Shown piece by piece: positions 17,950-26,499 of a stretch of 64,000 nt of DNA. Position numbers and translations under genes: made by a program. The stretch comes from LMUY01 sp965199165 (GTDB lineage Bacteria; Pseudomonadota; Alphaproteobacteria; Acetobacterales; Acetobacteraceae). The stretch is taken from assembly GCA_965199165.1 (NCBI GenBank), contig OZ240681.1, positions 2,728,001 to 2,792,000 on the forward strand, read 5' to 3'. Positions within the stretch are counted from its first letter, which is position 1. Each line of letters opens with the position of its first letter. Below the pieces are notes generated by a model. The model saw only the letters and a list, made by a program, of their open reading frames with translations, was not told the origin of the DNA and made no database searches.

Positions 17950-19292
17950 CCCCGGATGTCGATGATCGCCCGGCGTCGCAGGTCGCGCATCAGCTGGCGG
18001 GACACCAGCTCGACCCGCTCGTTCAGCAGCCGGCTGCCGATCTCCGTCTTGTTGCCCTCGGCCATGTTCTTCTGCGTGCTGGAGCAGAGCATCACCAGTC
18101 CGACACCGTCCGTGGAGACCAGCGGCTTGCTCACCTGGTTGGGCGACAGGCCGGTCAGCAGCGTCCGCATCGGGCCGCTCAGCCCCTCCAGCCGCACCTC
18201 GCCCGGATCGGCCGGCCGTGCGCTGCCCGCGGCCTTGTTGGCCGCCTCCATGCCGGGGCAGTCATGCACCGTCTTGGCGAGGCTCTGGGCCGTCATCAGC
18301 TGCTTCTTCTGCTGGTCGGTCGGGCTCTGCGGGTCCAGCGTGGTGCTGAAGGGCAGGAAAACCTCCCGCACCGACATCATCGTCGCCATGTCATGCCCGA
18401 CCTCGCGCTTGGCGCGCAGCGTGACGATGGAGATGCCGCCCGGGACCTTGATCGGGTTGCTGACCGCGCCGGCAGGCATGTCCTTCAGGACTGCGACGAC
18501 CTGTGGGTCGAGTTGGTCGAGGTGGATCCAGCCGAGATCACCGCCTTGCAAGGCAGTCTGGCTCTGGCTGAACTGCGCAGCGACGACCGAGAACTGCGCG
18601 CCGGCATGCAACTCGCTGATCACCGTGTCGGCGAAGCGGGAGATGTCGGCTGCCTTGGTCGGGTCGTTGATCGGCAGGAAGATCTCGCCCACGCGGTATT
18701 CCGTCTGCCCGGTCTCGGCCTTCTGCAACGCCTGCTGGGCGGCAATGTCGGCATCGCTGACTTCGGTGCGCGGTCCGAGCTCGTCACGCAACACCCGCGT
18801 CCAGCCGAGCTGCACCCGCGTCTGGTCGATCAACGTGCGCAGCGCCACGCCTTCGGCGCCCAGCTTGGACCGGAGGGCGCCGGACTGCATGCCGTTGCGC
18901 TGCTCGATCCCGGCGATCGCCTCGGCGATCTCCTTGTCGGAGACGATGATCTTGCGCTTCTGCTCCTCCTGCAGGCGCAGCCGCTCGTCGATGAGCTGTT
19001 GCAGCACCTGCGGACGCAGCCGCGACAGGACATCCGGCGTCATCGGCAGGCCGGTCGACAGGGCGAACAGGCGCCCGCGCGCCGCGACGTCGCCTTGGCT
19101 GACCACGTCGCCGTTGACCGTGGCGATGATGCGCTCGGTCCCGCCGACCGTATCGGCGGGTGCCTGGCCGGGGGTACTGGCCGGGGTGGGCGGGCTTGCC
19201 GGTGGGGTGGGGCGGGTTGCAGTCGCGGCTTGCGCCGAGCCGCCGAAGCAAAGCGCTGCCGAGATCAGACGAGCTGGAAGGTGGAGGCGCAT
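17946..19292 (-). CDS. surA: SurA-type periplasmic peptidyl-prolyl isomerase/chaperone
   Basis: Periplasmic chaperone helping outer-membrane beta-barrels, including LptD, to fold. Length 448 aa. A signal peptide (MRLHLPARLISAALCFGGSA) is followed by an Ala/Pro/Thr linker and the SurA N-terminal domain near residues 53-170 with ATVNGDVVSQGDV and LQQLIDERLRLQEEQKR. A parvulin-type region near 195-300 includes EYRVGEIFLP and GGDLGWIHLDQLDP. A second, more degenerate region starts near VREVFLPFS. The start at 19292 was taken because it begins at the signal peptide; an ATG 51 bases upstream is less likely. Four-base overlap with rsmA. Confidence 0.92.
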   Translation of the reverse strand: MRLHLPARLISAALCFGGSAQAATATRPTPPASPPTPASTPGQAPADTVGGTERIIATVNGDVVSQGDVAARGRLFALSTGLPMTPDVLSRLRPQVLQQLIDERLRLQEEQKRKIIVSDKEIAEAIAGIEQRNGMQSGALRSKLGAEGVALRTLIDQTRVQLGWTRVLRDELGPRTEVSDADIAAQQALQKAETGQTEYRVGEIFLPINDPTKAADISRFADTVISELHAGAQFSVVAAQFSQSQTALQGGDLGWIHLDQLDPQVVAVLKDMPAGAVSNPIKVPGGISIVTLRAKREVGHDMATMMSVREVFLPFSTTLDPQSPTDQQKKQLMTAQSLAKTVHDCPGMEAANKAAGSARPADPGEVRLEGLSGPMRTLLTGLSPNQVSKPLVSTDGVGLVMLCSSTQKNMAEGNKTEIGSRLLNERVELVSRQLMRDLRRRAIIDIRG

Positions 19293-19413
19293 GGCGATGG
19301 TTCCGTTGCTGGCAGGCCGCTCACGGGCTGCACGCTTGAACACCGGGCAAGGCGGACCCGCTCGGGTGCCTCCGTGCCACGAACCCGTCGGTCGCGCCAG
19401 CCACGAACCCGCC

Positions 19414-21666
19414 TCATCCGTGGAAACCGAACTGTCCCACGGTCTTCAGCGTGATCTGGAACAACAGCGTGGTGCCGCCGTGGTCGTTGTTGATGGACGT
19501 GTAGCGCCGGAAGAAGTTCACGTCGAAGATGAAGCACTCGTCCTCATACGTGGCATGCCCGCCGACGGCGACGAACTTGTTCAGCGTCAGGTCGCGTCGG
19601 ACATAGCCGCTGACCTTGTAGGCGCCGTATTGGCTGGACGCGCCGAGCGTGACCTCGTCGCGCGGCACGAAGTAGCTCGCCGGGTATTCGGTCGGCGCCA
19701 GGCTGGTCGGCGACTGGTCGAACAGGAAATAGGGGTTGGTCGCCGAATACAGGTAGCCGAGGTTTGGGCGGAACAGCGGCGTGCCGGCCGAGGCGACCAC
19801 GTCGACGAACCGGATGTCGCCGCTGCGCGGGTCGACGCGGGTGCGGCCGGTCAGGTCGAACCAGCTGGCCGGCGTGATGGTGGCGCGTGCCACCACGTCG
19901 GACACGTGGTGATCCAGGCCGGATAGCGGCGGCAGGCTCTTGTCCAGGTGCTCGCGATACGATTGGCCCACCAGCGTGTCGATGTTGGTGCTGCCGACCG
20001 TCCAGGACGCGTGCAGCCCGACATTGGCGCGCAGCCCGCCTTCGAACCGGTCGATGCCGGGAAAGCGGTTGAGCGCGAACAGGTTCGCGTCGGTGAACTC
20101 GAAATCGAGGCTGTCCTCGTTGGGGATGTTCCGGTTGAGGAAGGAGCCCGCGTTCGGCGCCCCGATCAGCTGCACGATCGGTTCGACGATCTGCGTCCCG
20201 CTGCTGCCGCCGTCCCGCATGAACGGCCAGCGCATCTCGGTCGCGACCGTCGGCTGGGCGCGCACGGCCGTGGTGCTGCCGTCGGTCCCGTAGGTCGGCT
20301 GCTGGTTCAGGCTGGTCGCCTCGTAGGCGGCAAGGTCGGTGTGGATCGTGACCTTGTACTGTTCGCCCAGGTTGCCGGCGAAGGGACGCTGCCAATCCAG
20401 GCTGGCCCCGGCGCGCTGGGTGTTGGTGCCCTGCTCGCGGACGACGTTGAAGTCGGTGGTGTCGAAGCGGAAGCGGCCGCCGAGCGGGTCCTCCTCCGAG
20501 AAGAAGCTGTATTCGTAGCGGGGCAGCACGTAGGGCAGCTTGGCCTGCGTGATGCTGGTGGCCAGCCCCTGGTAGGCGATCGCGTCCAGCTTGGTGTAGG
20601 CGCCAACGCCGAACCCCTCGATGAAGCCGGTGCTGCTCAGGACGGAGCTGTAGTTCTGCACCCGGAAGTCGCGCAGGTAGTCGGTCGAACTGGCACGGTT
20701 GATGTTGAAGCCGTAGCGCCAGGTGTCGTCGTAGGCGAAGGTGCCCTTGGCGAAGACGTAGCCCTCCGGCTTGCCCTGGTCGATCGCGGTGGCGCCCTCG
20801 ATGTGCAGCGTGCCGTTGTTGAAGCGGCGCCGGTATTCCGCCGCGATCTCCTCGCCCGAGCCGGTGGTGATCGCCGGCGTCAGCGTCAGGTCCTGGTTCG
20901 GGTCGATCGCCCAGAAATAGGGGGTCGCCAGGAACGCCCCGATATGGCTGCTCTGGCCGAAGGACGGCACCAGGAAGCCGCTTGCCCGGCGCACGGAGGG
21001 ATCGGGGTGCGACAGATACGGGAAGTATGCGACCGGGACGCCATACAGGTCGACCGTCGCGTCCTGGTATTCGATGCGGTGGTTCTCGAGGTCCTGCGTG
21101 GCGGCGAAGGCGCGGATTTGCCACAGCGGCGGCTTGGTCGGGTCCGTCTTGCACAGGTTGCAGGTGGTGTAGACGGCATGGGTCAGCTCGTTGAGCTTGC
21201 CGTCGGTGCGCCGGGCGCCGTTGGCCGCCAGCTTGCCGTTTTCCGCCAGCAGCGCCCGCATGTCCTTCAGCACGCCCTCGCGCATGCCCTGCGTGAGCTC
21301 GGCATAGTCGGCGAACAGCACCTGGCCGTCCGGCTCCACCATGACGACGTTGCCGCTGGCGGCCGCCACGTTGGTGTTGCGGTCGAAGGTGATTTTGTCG
21401 GCCCGCAGCACGTGGTCGTTCTGCCACGCCTCCACATGGCCGGACGCAGTGACGATGCCGGCGTCGCGGTCGTATTCGAAATTGTCGGCGGTGAACGCCA
21501 CCGGCTGGTTGCGGTCCAGCGGCGTCGTCTGCTTGCTGCCGCCCCCGACGACGGAGCTGATCTGCGCGTCCGCCCGGTACGGCATGGCTGCCGCCACCGT
21601 CCCCAGCACCGCCACCACCGCAAGCCGTGGGTTCGACCAGGCGGCGCCCGCCCGTCTGCGCCGCAT
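19414..21666 (-). CDS. lptD: LPS-assembly protein LptD
   Basis: Outer-membrane beta-barrel that inserts lipopolysaccharide into the outer leaflet together with LptE. Length 750 aa. A basic, hydrophobic signal peptide ends near residue 34 (ADA). The OstA/LptA-like beta-jellyroll follows at about 50-190, with ADNFEYDRDAGIVTASGHVE and its repeated strand pattern. TTCNLCKTDP near 166-175 holds the N-terminal cysteine pair expected for the LptD disulfides. The barrel occupies the rest, with VPVAYFPYLSHPDPSVRRASG marking its beginning. The start ATG overlaps the lptG stop by one base (TGATG). Confidence 0.95.
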   Translation of the reverse strand: MRRRRAGAAWSNPRLAVVAVLGTVAAAMPYRADAQISSVVGGGSKQTTPLDRNQPVAFTADNFEYDRDAGIVTASGHVEAWQNDHVLRADKITFDRNTNVAAASGNVVMVEPDGQVLFADYAELTQGMREGVLKDMRALLAENGKLAANGARRTDGKLNELTHAVYTTCNLCKTDPTKPPLWQIRAFAATQDLENHRIEYQDATVDLYGVPVAYFPYLSHPDPSVRRASGFLVPSFGQSSHIGAFLATPYFWAIDPNQDLTLTPAITTGSGEEIAAEYRRRFNNGTLHIEGATAIDQGKPEGYVFAKGTFAYDDTWRYGFNINRASSTDYLRDFRVQNYSSVLSSTGFIEGFGVGAYTKLDAIAYQGLATSITQAKLPYVLPRYEYSFFSEEDPLGGRFRFDTTDFNVVREQGTNTQRAGASLDWQRPFAGNLGEQYKVTIHTDLAAYEATSLNQQPTYGTDGSTTAVRAQPTVATEMRWPFMRDGGSSGTQIVEPIVQLIGAPNAGSFLNRNIPNEDSLDFEFTDANLFALNRFPGIDRFEGGLRANVGLHASWTVGSTNIDTLVGQSYREHLDKSLPPLSGLDHHVSDVVARATITPASWFDLTGRTRVDPRSGDIRFVDVVASAGTPLFRPNLGYLYSATNPYFLFDQSPTSLAPTEYPASYFVPRDEVTLGASSQYGAYKVSGYVRRDLTLNKFVAVGGHATYEDECFIFDVNFFRRYTSINNDHGGTTLLFQITLKTVGQFGFHG

Positions 21667-22778
21667 CAGCCGTCCTCGAGGTGCAGCAGCAGGGCGACGG
21701 CGAGCATCATCCCCGCCAGCGCCGGTGCCCAGGCGGCCAGCATGGCGGGCAGGGTGCCGGACTGGCCGAACTCCTCCGTCACCTTCGACACGACGAACAG
21801 CATGAACCCGGCGGCCACGCCGCTGCCGATCATCTGCGCCACGCCGCCGCGCCGGGTGGGCCGCATGGAGAACCCGGCGGAGACCAGCGTCATGGTCGCG
21901 GCCAGCAACGGCAAGGCCAGCAAGGTCTGGAAATGCAGCCGGTGGCGGATCGCGGAGAAGCCCGAGCGCTCCAGCAGGGTGATGAAGTCCGGCAGTGCCC
22001 AGACGGACAGCGTGTCGGGCGAGGCGAAGCTCTCCTGCACCCGCTCCACCGTCAGGTCCGTCGGCAGCCGCATGGTGCCGATCTCCTCCGGCAGGTGGCC
22101 GGGCGTCATGGTCCGGGCCCCGGTCAGCAGCCAGGCTCCCTTGCTCAGCAGCGCGCTGGTCGCCTCCACCCGCGACAGCTCGCGGTCATCGGCGCTCAGG
22201 CGGAAGACGCTCACGTCCTGGGCGTTCAGCTCGCCATTGAACATGGAGACACCGTAGGCGTGCAGGATGGCGACGCCGGCGGGTGCCAGCCCGTGGTCGG
22301 CCTGGCGCAGCCAGAGCTGGCCGCCGGACAGCGCCAGGGGGCCGCCGCTGGTGCGCAGGTAGAGGTTGTCCAGCGACTCCGCCCGCGCGAGCATGACGGA
22401 GGAGAGCGGGCTGATCGCCGCGGTGGCGATGCTGCCGATCAGCAGGGCGCACGCCACCGGCGCGGCCAGGAACTGCCACGCGGACACGCCAGCGGCACGG
22501 GCCACCACCAGTTCGGACGACCGTGTCAGCCGCCAGAAGGCGACGATGCCGCCCAGCAGCACCGCGAAGGCCAGGATCTGCATGGTGATGAACGGCAGGC
22601 GCAACGCCGCGATCTGCAGCACGAGGGCGAAGGTGGCGTCCGGCTTGGTGGCCGAACGGCGCAGCAGCTCGATGAAGTCGAACAGCGACACCAGCCCGGA
22701 CAGCGCCGCCAGCATGGCCAGCACGGCCGCCGTGAACTGCCGGGCCACGTACAATGAGAGGGTCGCGGCGATCGTCAT
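21666..22778 (-). CDS. lptG: LPS export ABC transporter permease LptG
   Basis: Inner-membrane permease of the LptB2FG exporter, 370 aa. Membrane segments appear near residues 14-32, 56-76, 96-115 and three more after about residue 275, flanking a periplasmic jellyroll-like domain. LRLPFITMQILAFAVLLG and the RTRSSELVVARAAGVSAWQF-like coupling segment near 83-100 match the family. RHRLHFQTLLALPLLAATM starts the second membrane half. The start ATG (22776-22778) lies in an ATGA overlap with the lptF stop. The ATPase LptB is not in the window. Confidence 0.94.
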   Translation of the reverse strand: MTIAATLSLYVARQFTAAVLAMLAALSGLVSLFDFIELLRRSATKPDATFALVLQIAALRLPFITMQILAFAVLLGGIVAFWRLTRSSELVVARAAGVSAWQFLAAPVACALLIGSIATAAISPLSSVMLARAESLDNLYLRTSGGPLALSGGQLWLRQADHGLAPAGVAILHAYGVSMFNGELNAQDVSVFRLSADDRELSRVEATSALLSKGAWLLTGARTMTPGHLPEEIGTMRLPTDLTVERVQESFASPDTLSVWALPDFITLLERSGFSAIRHRLHFQTLLALPLLAATMTLVSAGFSMRPTRRGGVAQMIGSGVAAGFMLFVVSKVTEEFGQSGTLPAMLAAWAPALAGMMLAVALLLHLEDG

Positions 22779-23911
22779 CCGGCGCGAACGGCCCGGTATC
22801 CTGCCGCCATCTCGCCAAGCTGCGGCCAGTACAGCACCCAGGCGCACACCAGGCCGGGGCCGGCGGCGACGATCCACACCAGCGGCATCAGCGCGGTCGA
22901 CCGCGCCGCCAGGTTCGCCACGGCCAGCTGCAAGGCCAGCAGCGTGACGACGGTCATCACGGCGGTCAGCGGCCGCATCACGTTGCCGTGGCGCCGGAAC
23001 GTCCCCGTCAGCACGGACAGCAGCGCCACCATCGCGAAGGAGGCCGCGGTCAGCGGCGCCGACAGCCGCCGGGCTGCCTCGACGAGGAACTTGCCGGCGT
23101 CGCGGGCATTCAGCGCGCTGGTCTCGGGATGCAGCAATTCGGTCATCGACATCTCGTTGACGTCGCGGTAGCGAACGTCGTCACCCTTGGCGTTCTGCGT
23201 CAGGTCGACCGAATTCTGCTGGAACGTCAGCACGTTGAGCCGCCCGGTCTGCTTGTCGACTTCTTCGCGGGAGCCGTTTTCCAACAGCACCGCCGGCCCG
23301 TTCGGCCCTTCGATCAGGCGTCCGCGCTCGGCCAGGATCGTGGCGCGGCTGTTCTTCTGCCGGGCATCCTCCACCAGGATGCCCCGCAGCGTGCCATCCA
23401 CGTCGCGCGAGCGGACATAGACCGTCATGTCGTCGGAAACCGACGTGAACACACCCTCCTGCAGCAGGAAGGCGGCGATGCGGTTGCGGATTTCGAACTG
23501 GTATTCGCGGAACGCGGCGTAGCTGCCGGGCACGACGAACAGGTTCAGCCCGTAGCATGCCAGCACGGACACGACCGTGAGGCCCAGCGCCGGCCTGGAG
23601 AGCGCCAGCGGGGACATGCCGGCCGCCCGCATGACGGTGAGCTCGCGGTCCCCGGACAACCGGCCGTATACGAACAGCACCACCACGAAGGTGGTGATGG
23701 GCAGGATCACCGCGACGAAGTTCGGGATCAGCAGCCCGGTGAGTTGCAGGAAAACCCACAGCGACAGACCGCGATTGACCACCAGCTCCACGAACCGGAG
23801 CGATTGCGTCAGCCAGATCAACGCCACCAACGCACTGGTGGCAGCGATCAGGGCCGTCAGCAACTGGCGGAACACGTAGCGATCCAAACGGCTTACGACG
23901 GGGCGCGGCAT
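22775..23911 (-). CDS. lptF: LPS export ABC transporter permease LptF
   Basis: Partner permease of LptG, 378 aa. It begins MPRPVVSRLDRYVFRQLL, the typical cytoplasmic lead-in to helix 1. GRLSGDRELTVMRAAGMSPL near residues 80-99 is the coupling helix region shared with LptG. A long periplasmic domain, with VEDARQKNSRATILAERGRL, lies between membrane segments 3 and 4, and three helices close the protein. The start ATG at 23909-23911 was preferred over an upstream ATG at 23998, which would add residues absent from the family. First gene of the five-gene operon; the promoter is expected at 23912-24032. Confidence 0.95.
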   Translation of the reverse strand: MPRPVVSRLDRYVFRQLLTALIAATSALVALIWLTQSLRFVELVVNRGLSLWVFLQLTGLLIPNFVAVILPITTFVVVLFVYGRLSGDRELTVMRAAGMSPLALSRPALGLTVVSVLACYGLNLFVVPGSYAAFREYQFEIRNRIAAFLLQEGVFTSVSDDMTVYVRSRDVDGTLRGILVEDARQKNSRATILAERGRLIEGPNGPAVLLENGSREEVDKQTGRLNVLTFQQNSVDLTQNAKGDDVRYRDVNEMSMTELLHPETSALNARDAGKFLVEAARRLSAPLTAASFAMVALLSVLTGTFRRHGNVMRPLTAVMTVVTLLALQLAVANLAARSTALMPLVWIVAAGPGLVCAWVLYWPQLGEMAAGYRAVRAG

Positions 23912-24032
23912 GGTGGACGAGGGTCGGTCCTGGTAGGGGCGACGCACCTTAGCCCTGCCGCACCCACCATTGAAGCCATGACATCGCCTGGGTAACATTC
24001 CGGTGTGGAGGTGTTGCCCTGGTGTGCGGGTT

Positions 24033-25538
24033 CTACTCCACGTGCACGACGACCCCGGCCACCGGCGGGCGCCGCGGCAGCAGGAACGCCAGTGCGCAGG
24101 TGACGACCATCAGGCCGGCATTGCAGCTGAGCGAGGCGCCGAGCGCACGCTGGTAGTCCAGCCCGGCGGTGCCGGCTCCGAGGATGCTGAAGAACAGCCC
24201 CATGATCAGCGCCACGCCTAGCGCGAAGCTCACCTGCTGCACCATGCTGAACACGCCGGACGCGGCACCCGCCTCCTGCGGCGGGATCCGGCTGCTGCCG
24301 ACCACGGAGGCGACCAGCGTCGGCAGGGCGAAGCCTTGTCCAAGCCCGTAATAGACCAGCACCGTCCACAGCACGGGAAGGTTGATCGGAGCGCCATGGG
24401 CGAACCAGGCGAGCCCCACCATCGCCAGCAGCCCGCTCGCCTGCATCGCCGTGCCGAGGCTGATGGTTCGTGGCCCCAGCCGGCGTGCCACCTGGGACGA
24501 GCACAGCGAGGCGCCAACGAAGCCGAGGCCGAACGCCACGAACATCAGCCCCGTCGCCAAGGGACTGTAGCCGAACCCCTGTTGCAGGTAGATGGTCAAC
24601 CCCATGAAGAACGCCGCCAGGCCCGAGAAATAGGTCATGGCCATGACCAGCCCGAGCGAGAACCCCGGATCGCGGAACAGCCGCAGGCTGACCAGCGGCG
24701 CCCGGCCGCGGCTTTGCACCATCCATTCATAGACGACGAAACCCACCATGGCCGGTGCCGCAGCCAGCAGCATGGCCAGGCTCCAAACCGGCCAGCCGAG
24801 CTCGCGACCCTCGACCAACGGGTAGACCAGAAGCACCAGGCTCAGCGTCGCCAGCACGATGCCGCCGGCGTCCAGCGTGGGCCGCCCCGCCGCCCGCGAC
24901 TCCGCGAGCGTGCGGTAGGCGACCAGCAGCGCCACCGCACCCACGGGGACGTTCACCAGGAAGATCGGCCGCCAGCCCAGCCCGGCGATGTCGGCCTGGA
25001 TCAGCGCGCCGCCGATCAGCTGCGCCAGGATGGAGGCCAGGCCCAGCGTGGTGCCGAAATAGCCGATCGCCCGCGCCCGTTCGTTGGCCGGGAAGATCAC
25101 GCGGATCATCGCCAGCACCTGCGGGTTCATCACGGCGGCAGTCAGGCCCTGCAGCAGGCGGGCGGCGATCAGCATCCCCGGCGTGGCCGCCAGCCCGCAC
25201 AGCGCCGAGGCGGCCGTGAAGCCGACCATGCCCGCGATGAACATCCGCTTGCGGCCATACAGGTCCCCGAGGCGGCCGCCCGTCACCAGCAGGATGGCGA
25301 AGGCGATGCCGTAGCCGGCGACCACCAGCTCCAGGTCGGCCGGCCGGGCGCCCAGCTCCGTGTGGATGGCCGGCAGGGCCACGTTGACCACGAAGAAGTC
25401 GAACGCCGGCAGGAAGGCACCGGTGAGCAGCACGGTCAGCGCCACCCACCGCCGCGGGTCCGGCGCGTCCTCCTGCAGCGAGCCCACGGGCAGGATGGCA
25501 GGCGCGGCGACGATGGGCCGCATGGTTTCGTCGTTCAC
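24033..25538 (-). CDS. DHA2-family (14-segment) MFS drug-efflux transporter
   Basis: Proton-driven multidrug exporter of 501 aa, of the EmrB/QacA kind. FDFFVVNVALPAIHTELGA near residues 46-64 is the DHA2 motif in helix 1. GRLGDLYGRKRMF is motif A between helices 2 and 3. RLLQGLTAAVMNPQVLA is motif B in helix 4, and LGWRPIFLVNVPVG is motif C at helix 5. Fourteen hydrophobic segments can be counted. No MFP (EmrA) or regulator gene is adjacent. It lies between the lpt operon and the phage block and shares their direction. Confidence 0.9.
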   Translation of the reverse strand: MNDETMRPIVAAPAILPVGSLQEDAPDPRRWVALTVLLTGAFLPAFDFFVVNVALPAIHTELGARPADLELVVAGYGIAFAILLVTGGRLGDLYGRKRMFIAGMVGFTAASALCGLAATPGMLIAARLLQGLTAAVMNPQVLAMIRVIFPANERARAIGYFGTTLGLASILAQLIGGALIQADIAGLGWRPIFLVNVPVGAVALLVAYRTLAESRAAGRPTLDAGGIVLATLSLVLLVYPLVEGRELGWPVWSLAMLLAAAPAMVGFVVYEWMVQSRGRAPLVSLRLFRDPGFSLGLVMAMTYFSGLAAFFMGLTIYLQQGFGYSPLATGLMFVAFGLGFVGASLCSSQVARRLGPRTISLGTAMQASGLLAMVGLAWFAHGAPINLPVLWTVLVYYGLGQGFALPTLVASVVGSSRIPPQEAGAASGVFSMVQQVSFALGVALIMGLFFSILGAGTAGLDYQRALGASLSCNAGLMVVTCALAFLLPRRPPVAGVVVHVE

Positions 25539-25593
25539 TGCGCGCTTGCCACCGTCTACGGGATGCCGAACTCGGCCGCCCGGCCTCTTACGC

Positions 25594-25917
25594 CTAGTTG
25601 GGCGCGCCGGCCATGCCGCCGGCGGTGGCGGCTGGGGCGACGCCCCCCGCCACCGCTTGGATCCGGGTGCCAGGCGGCGGTGTCGTCACGTCGCCCACGA
25701 GCCTCACGCCGTCCGCCATCAGCCCGGGGGAGGCTGCCGCCAGCTTGGCCAGCACGCCGGACAGGTTGCCGTGCATGGCCGTGATCACGTCGCCCAGCGT
25801 GGCGACGGTGTCGCTGGCGATGGTGTTGGCGTTCTTCACGTGGAACGCGGACAGCACCAGGCCGGCGAGCCCGACGCCGCTCACCAGCGCTTCGGAAGCG
25901 AATTGCAGGTAGTCCAT
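25594..25917 (-). CDS. Small hydrophobic phage protein, possible holin-like
   Basis: Protein of 107 aa, last gene of the phage block and 22 bases downstream of the endolysin gene. One apolar stretch near residues 10-26 (ALVSGVGLAGLVLSAF) could be a membrane segment. The middle is a mildly amphipathic helix and the last 35 residues are rich in Gly, Ala and Pro. Position next to the lysozyme and a single membrane segment would fit a class III holin or a pinholin-like protein, but I recognise no family motif. It could equally be an uncharacterised accessory protein. Confidence 0.6.
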   Translation of the reverse strand: MDYLQFASEALVSGVGLAGLVLSAFHVKNANTIASDTVATLGDVITAMHGNLSGVLAKLAAASPGLMADGVRLVGDVTTPPPGTRIQAVAGGVAPAATAGGMAGAPN

Positions 25918-25939
25918 GCTTGTTCCTTTCGGTTGAGTG

Positions 25940-26497
25940 TCAGGCCGGGTGGCCAGGCACGGTGCGGCGGCTTGCGGCCGTGGGCATGCCCGGCCGGTCG
26001 GTCACGCCCGGCACGGCCTGGCCGGAAAACAGCGCGGCGGTGCGCAGCCGGCGATTGCGCAAGCCGGCGATCACCCGGCCGTCGGCCACCACCCAGACGA
26101 TGAATTGGCGGCAGGCGCCGGGCTTGTCCCCCGCGTTCAGCCGGCGGACCAGCGTGGAGCCGGCCGCCGCGTGGCCACCCACGTTGAACATCCAGTTCGC
26201 CAGCGCCGCCCATTCGCAGGGCGCCAGCGCCACCGTCACGATGCCGGCGATCAGCCGGGTGGTCGCCGCCAGCTCCGCCTCCACGGCGGCGTCGTTCTCG
26301 GCCCGGCTGATCGGGGCGGTGTGCTGCGTCACCGGCTGGCCGTGCAGCCGCGTCAGCCCGGTGCCGATGGTCCAGACCTTGCCGATGGCATCCCAGTACG
26401 GGTGGGCCAGGCCGTCGCCGTGGGTGGGAAAGCCCTCGTCATGGTCGATGGAGGCTGCGGCCAGCGCCAGGGCGCCGGGCGGTGGAGGAAGGCTCAT
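25940..26497 (-). CDS. Phage-type lysozyme (endolysin), glycoside hydrolase 24-like
   Basis: Muramidase of 185 aa. IDHDEGFPTHGDGLAHPYWD near residues 17-36 contains the Glu of the T4-lysozyme E-x8-D/C-x5-T pattern (Glu21). VWTIGTGLT near 42-50 is the conserved Y-T-I-G-x-G strand. LANWMFNVGGHAAAGSTLVRRLNAGD near 99-124 is the NxG...S-T-L-x-x-x-L-N segment of RrrD/R-type lysozymes. The C-terminal RNRRLRTAALF matches the R-R-x-x-E-x-x-L-F helix. No signal-arrest-release segment is obvious, so release would need a holin. The stop of the tail-fibre gene lies two bases upstream of its start. Confidence 0.83.
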   Translation of the reverse strand: MSLPPPPGALALAAASIDHDEGFPTHGDGLAHPYWDAIGKVWTIGTGLTRLHGQPVTQHTAPISRAENDAAVEAELAATTRLIAGIVTVALAPCEWAALANWMFNVGGHAAAGSTLVRRLNAGDKPGACRQFIVWVVADGRVIAGLRNRRLRTAALFSGQAVPGVTDRPGMPTAASRRTVPGHPA

Positions 26498-26499
26498 GG

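Noticed and set aside
18361..18420. Frameshift suspected at the second parvulin-like region of surA
   Set aside because: The frame continues intact to the C-terminal helices and stop; the domain is simply degenerate.
25539..25593. Possible attachment site at the left edge of the phage block
   Set aside because: No matching direct repeat was found by eye near the right edge (46853-47104), and no tRNA gene is present at either side.
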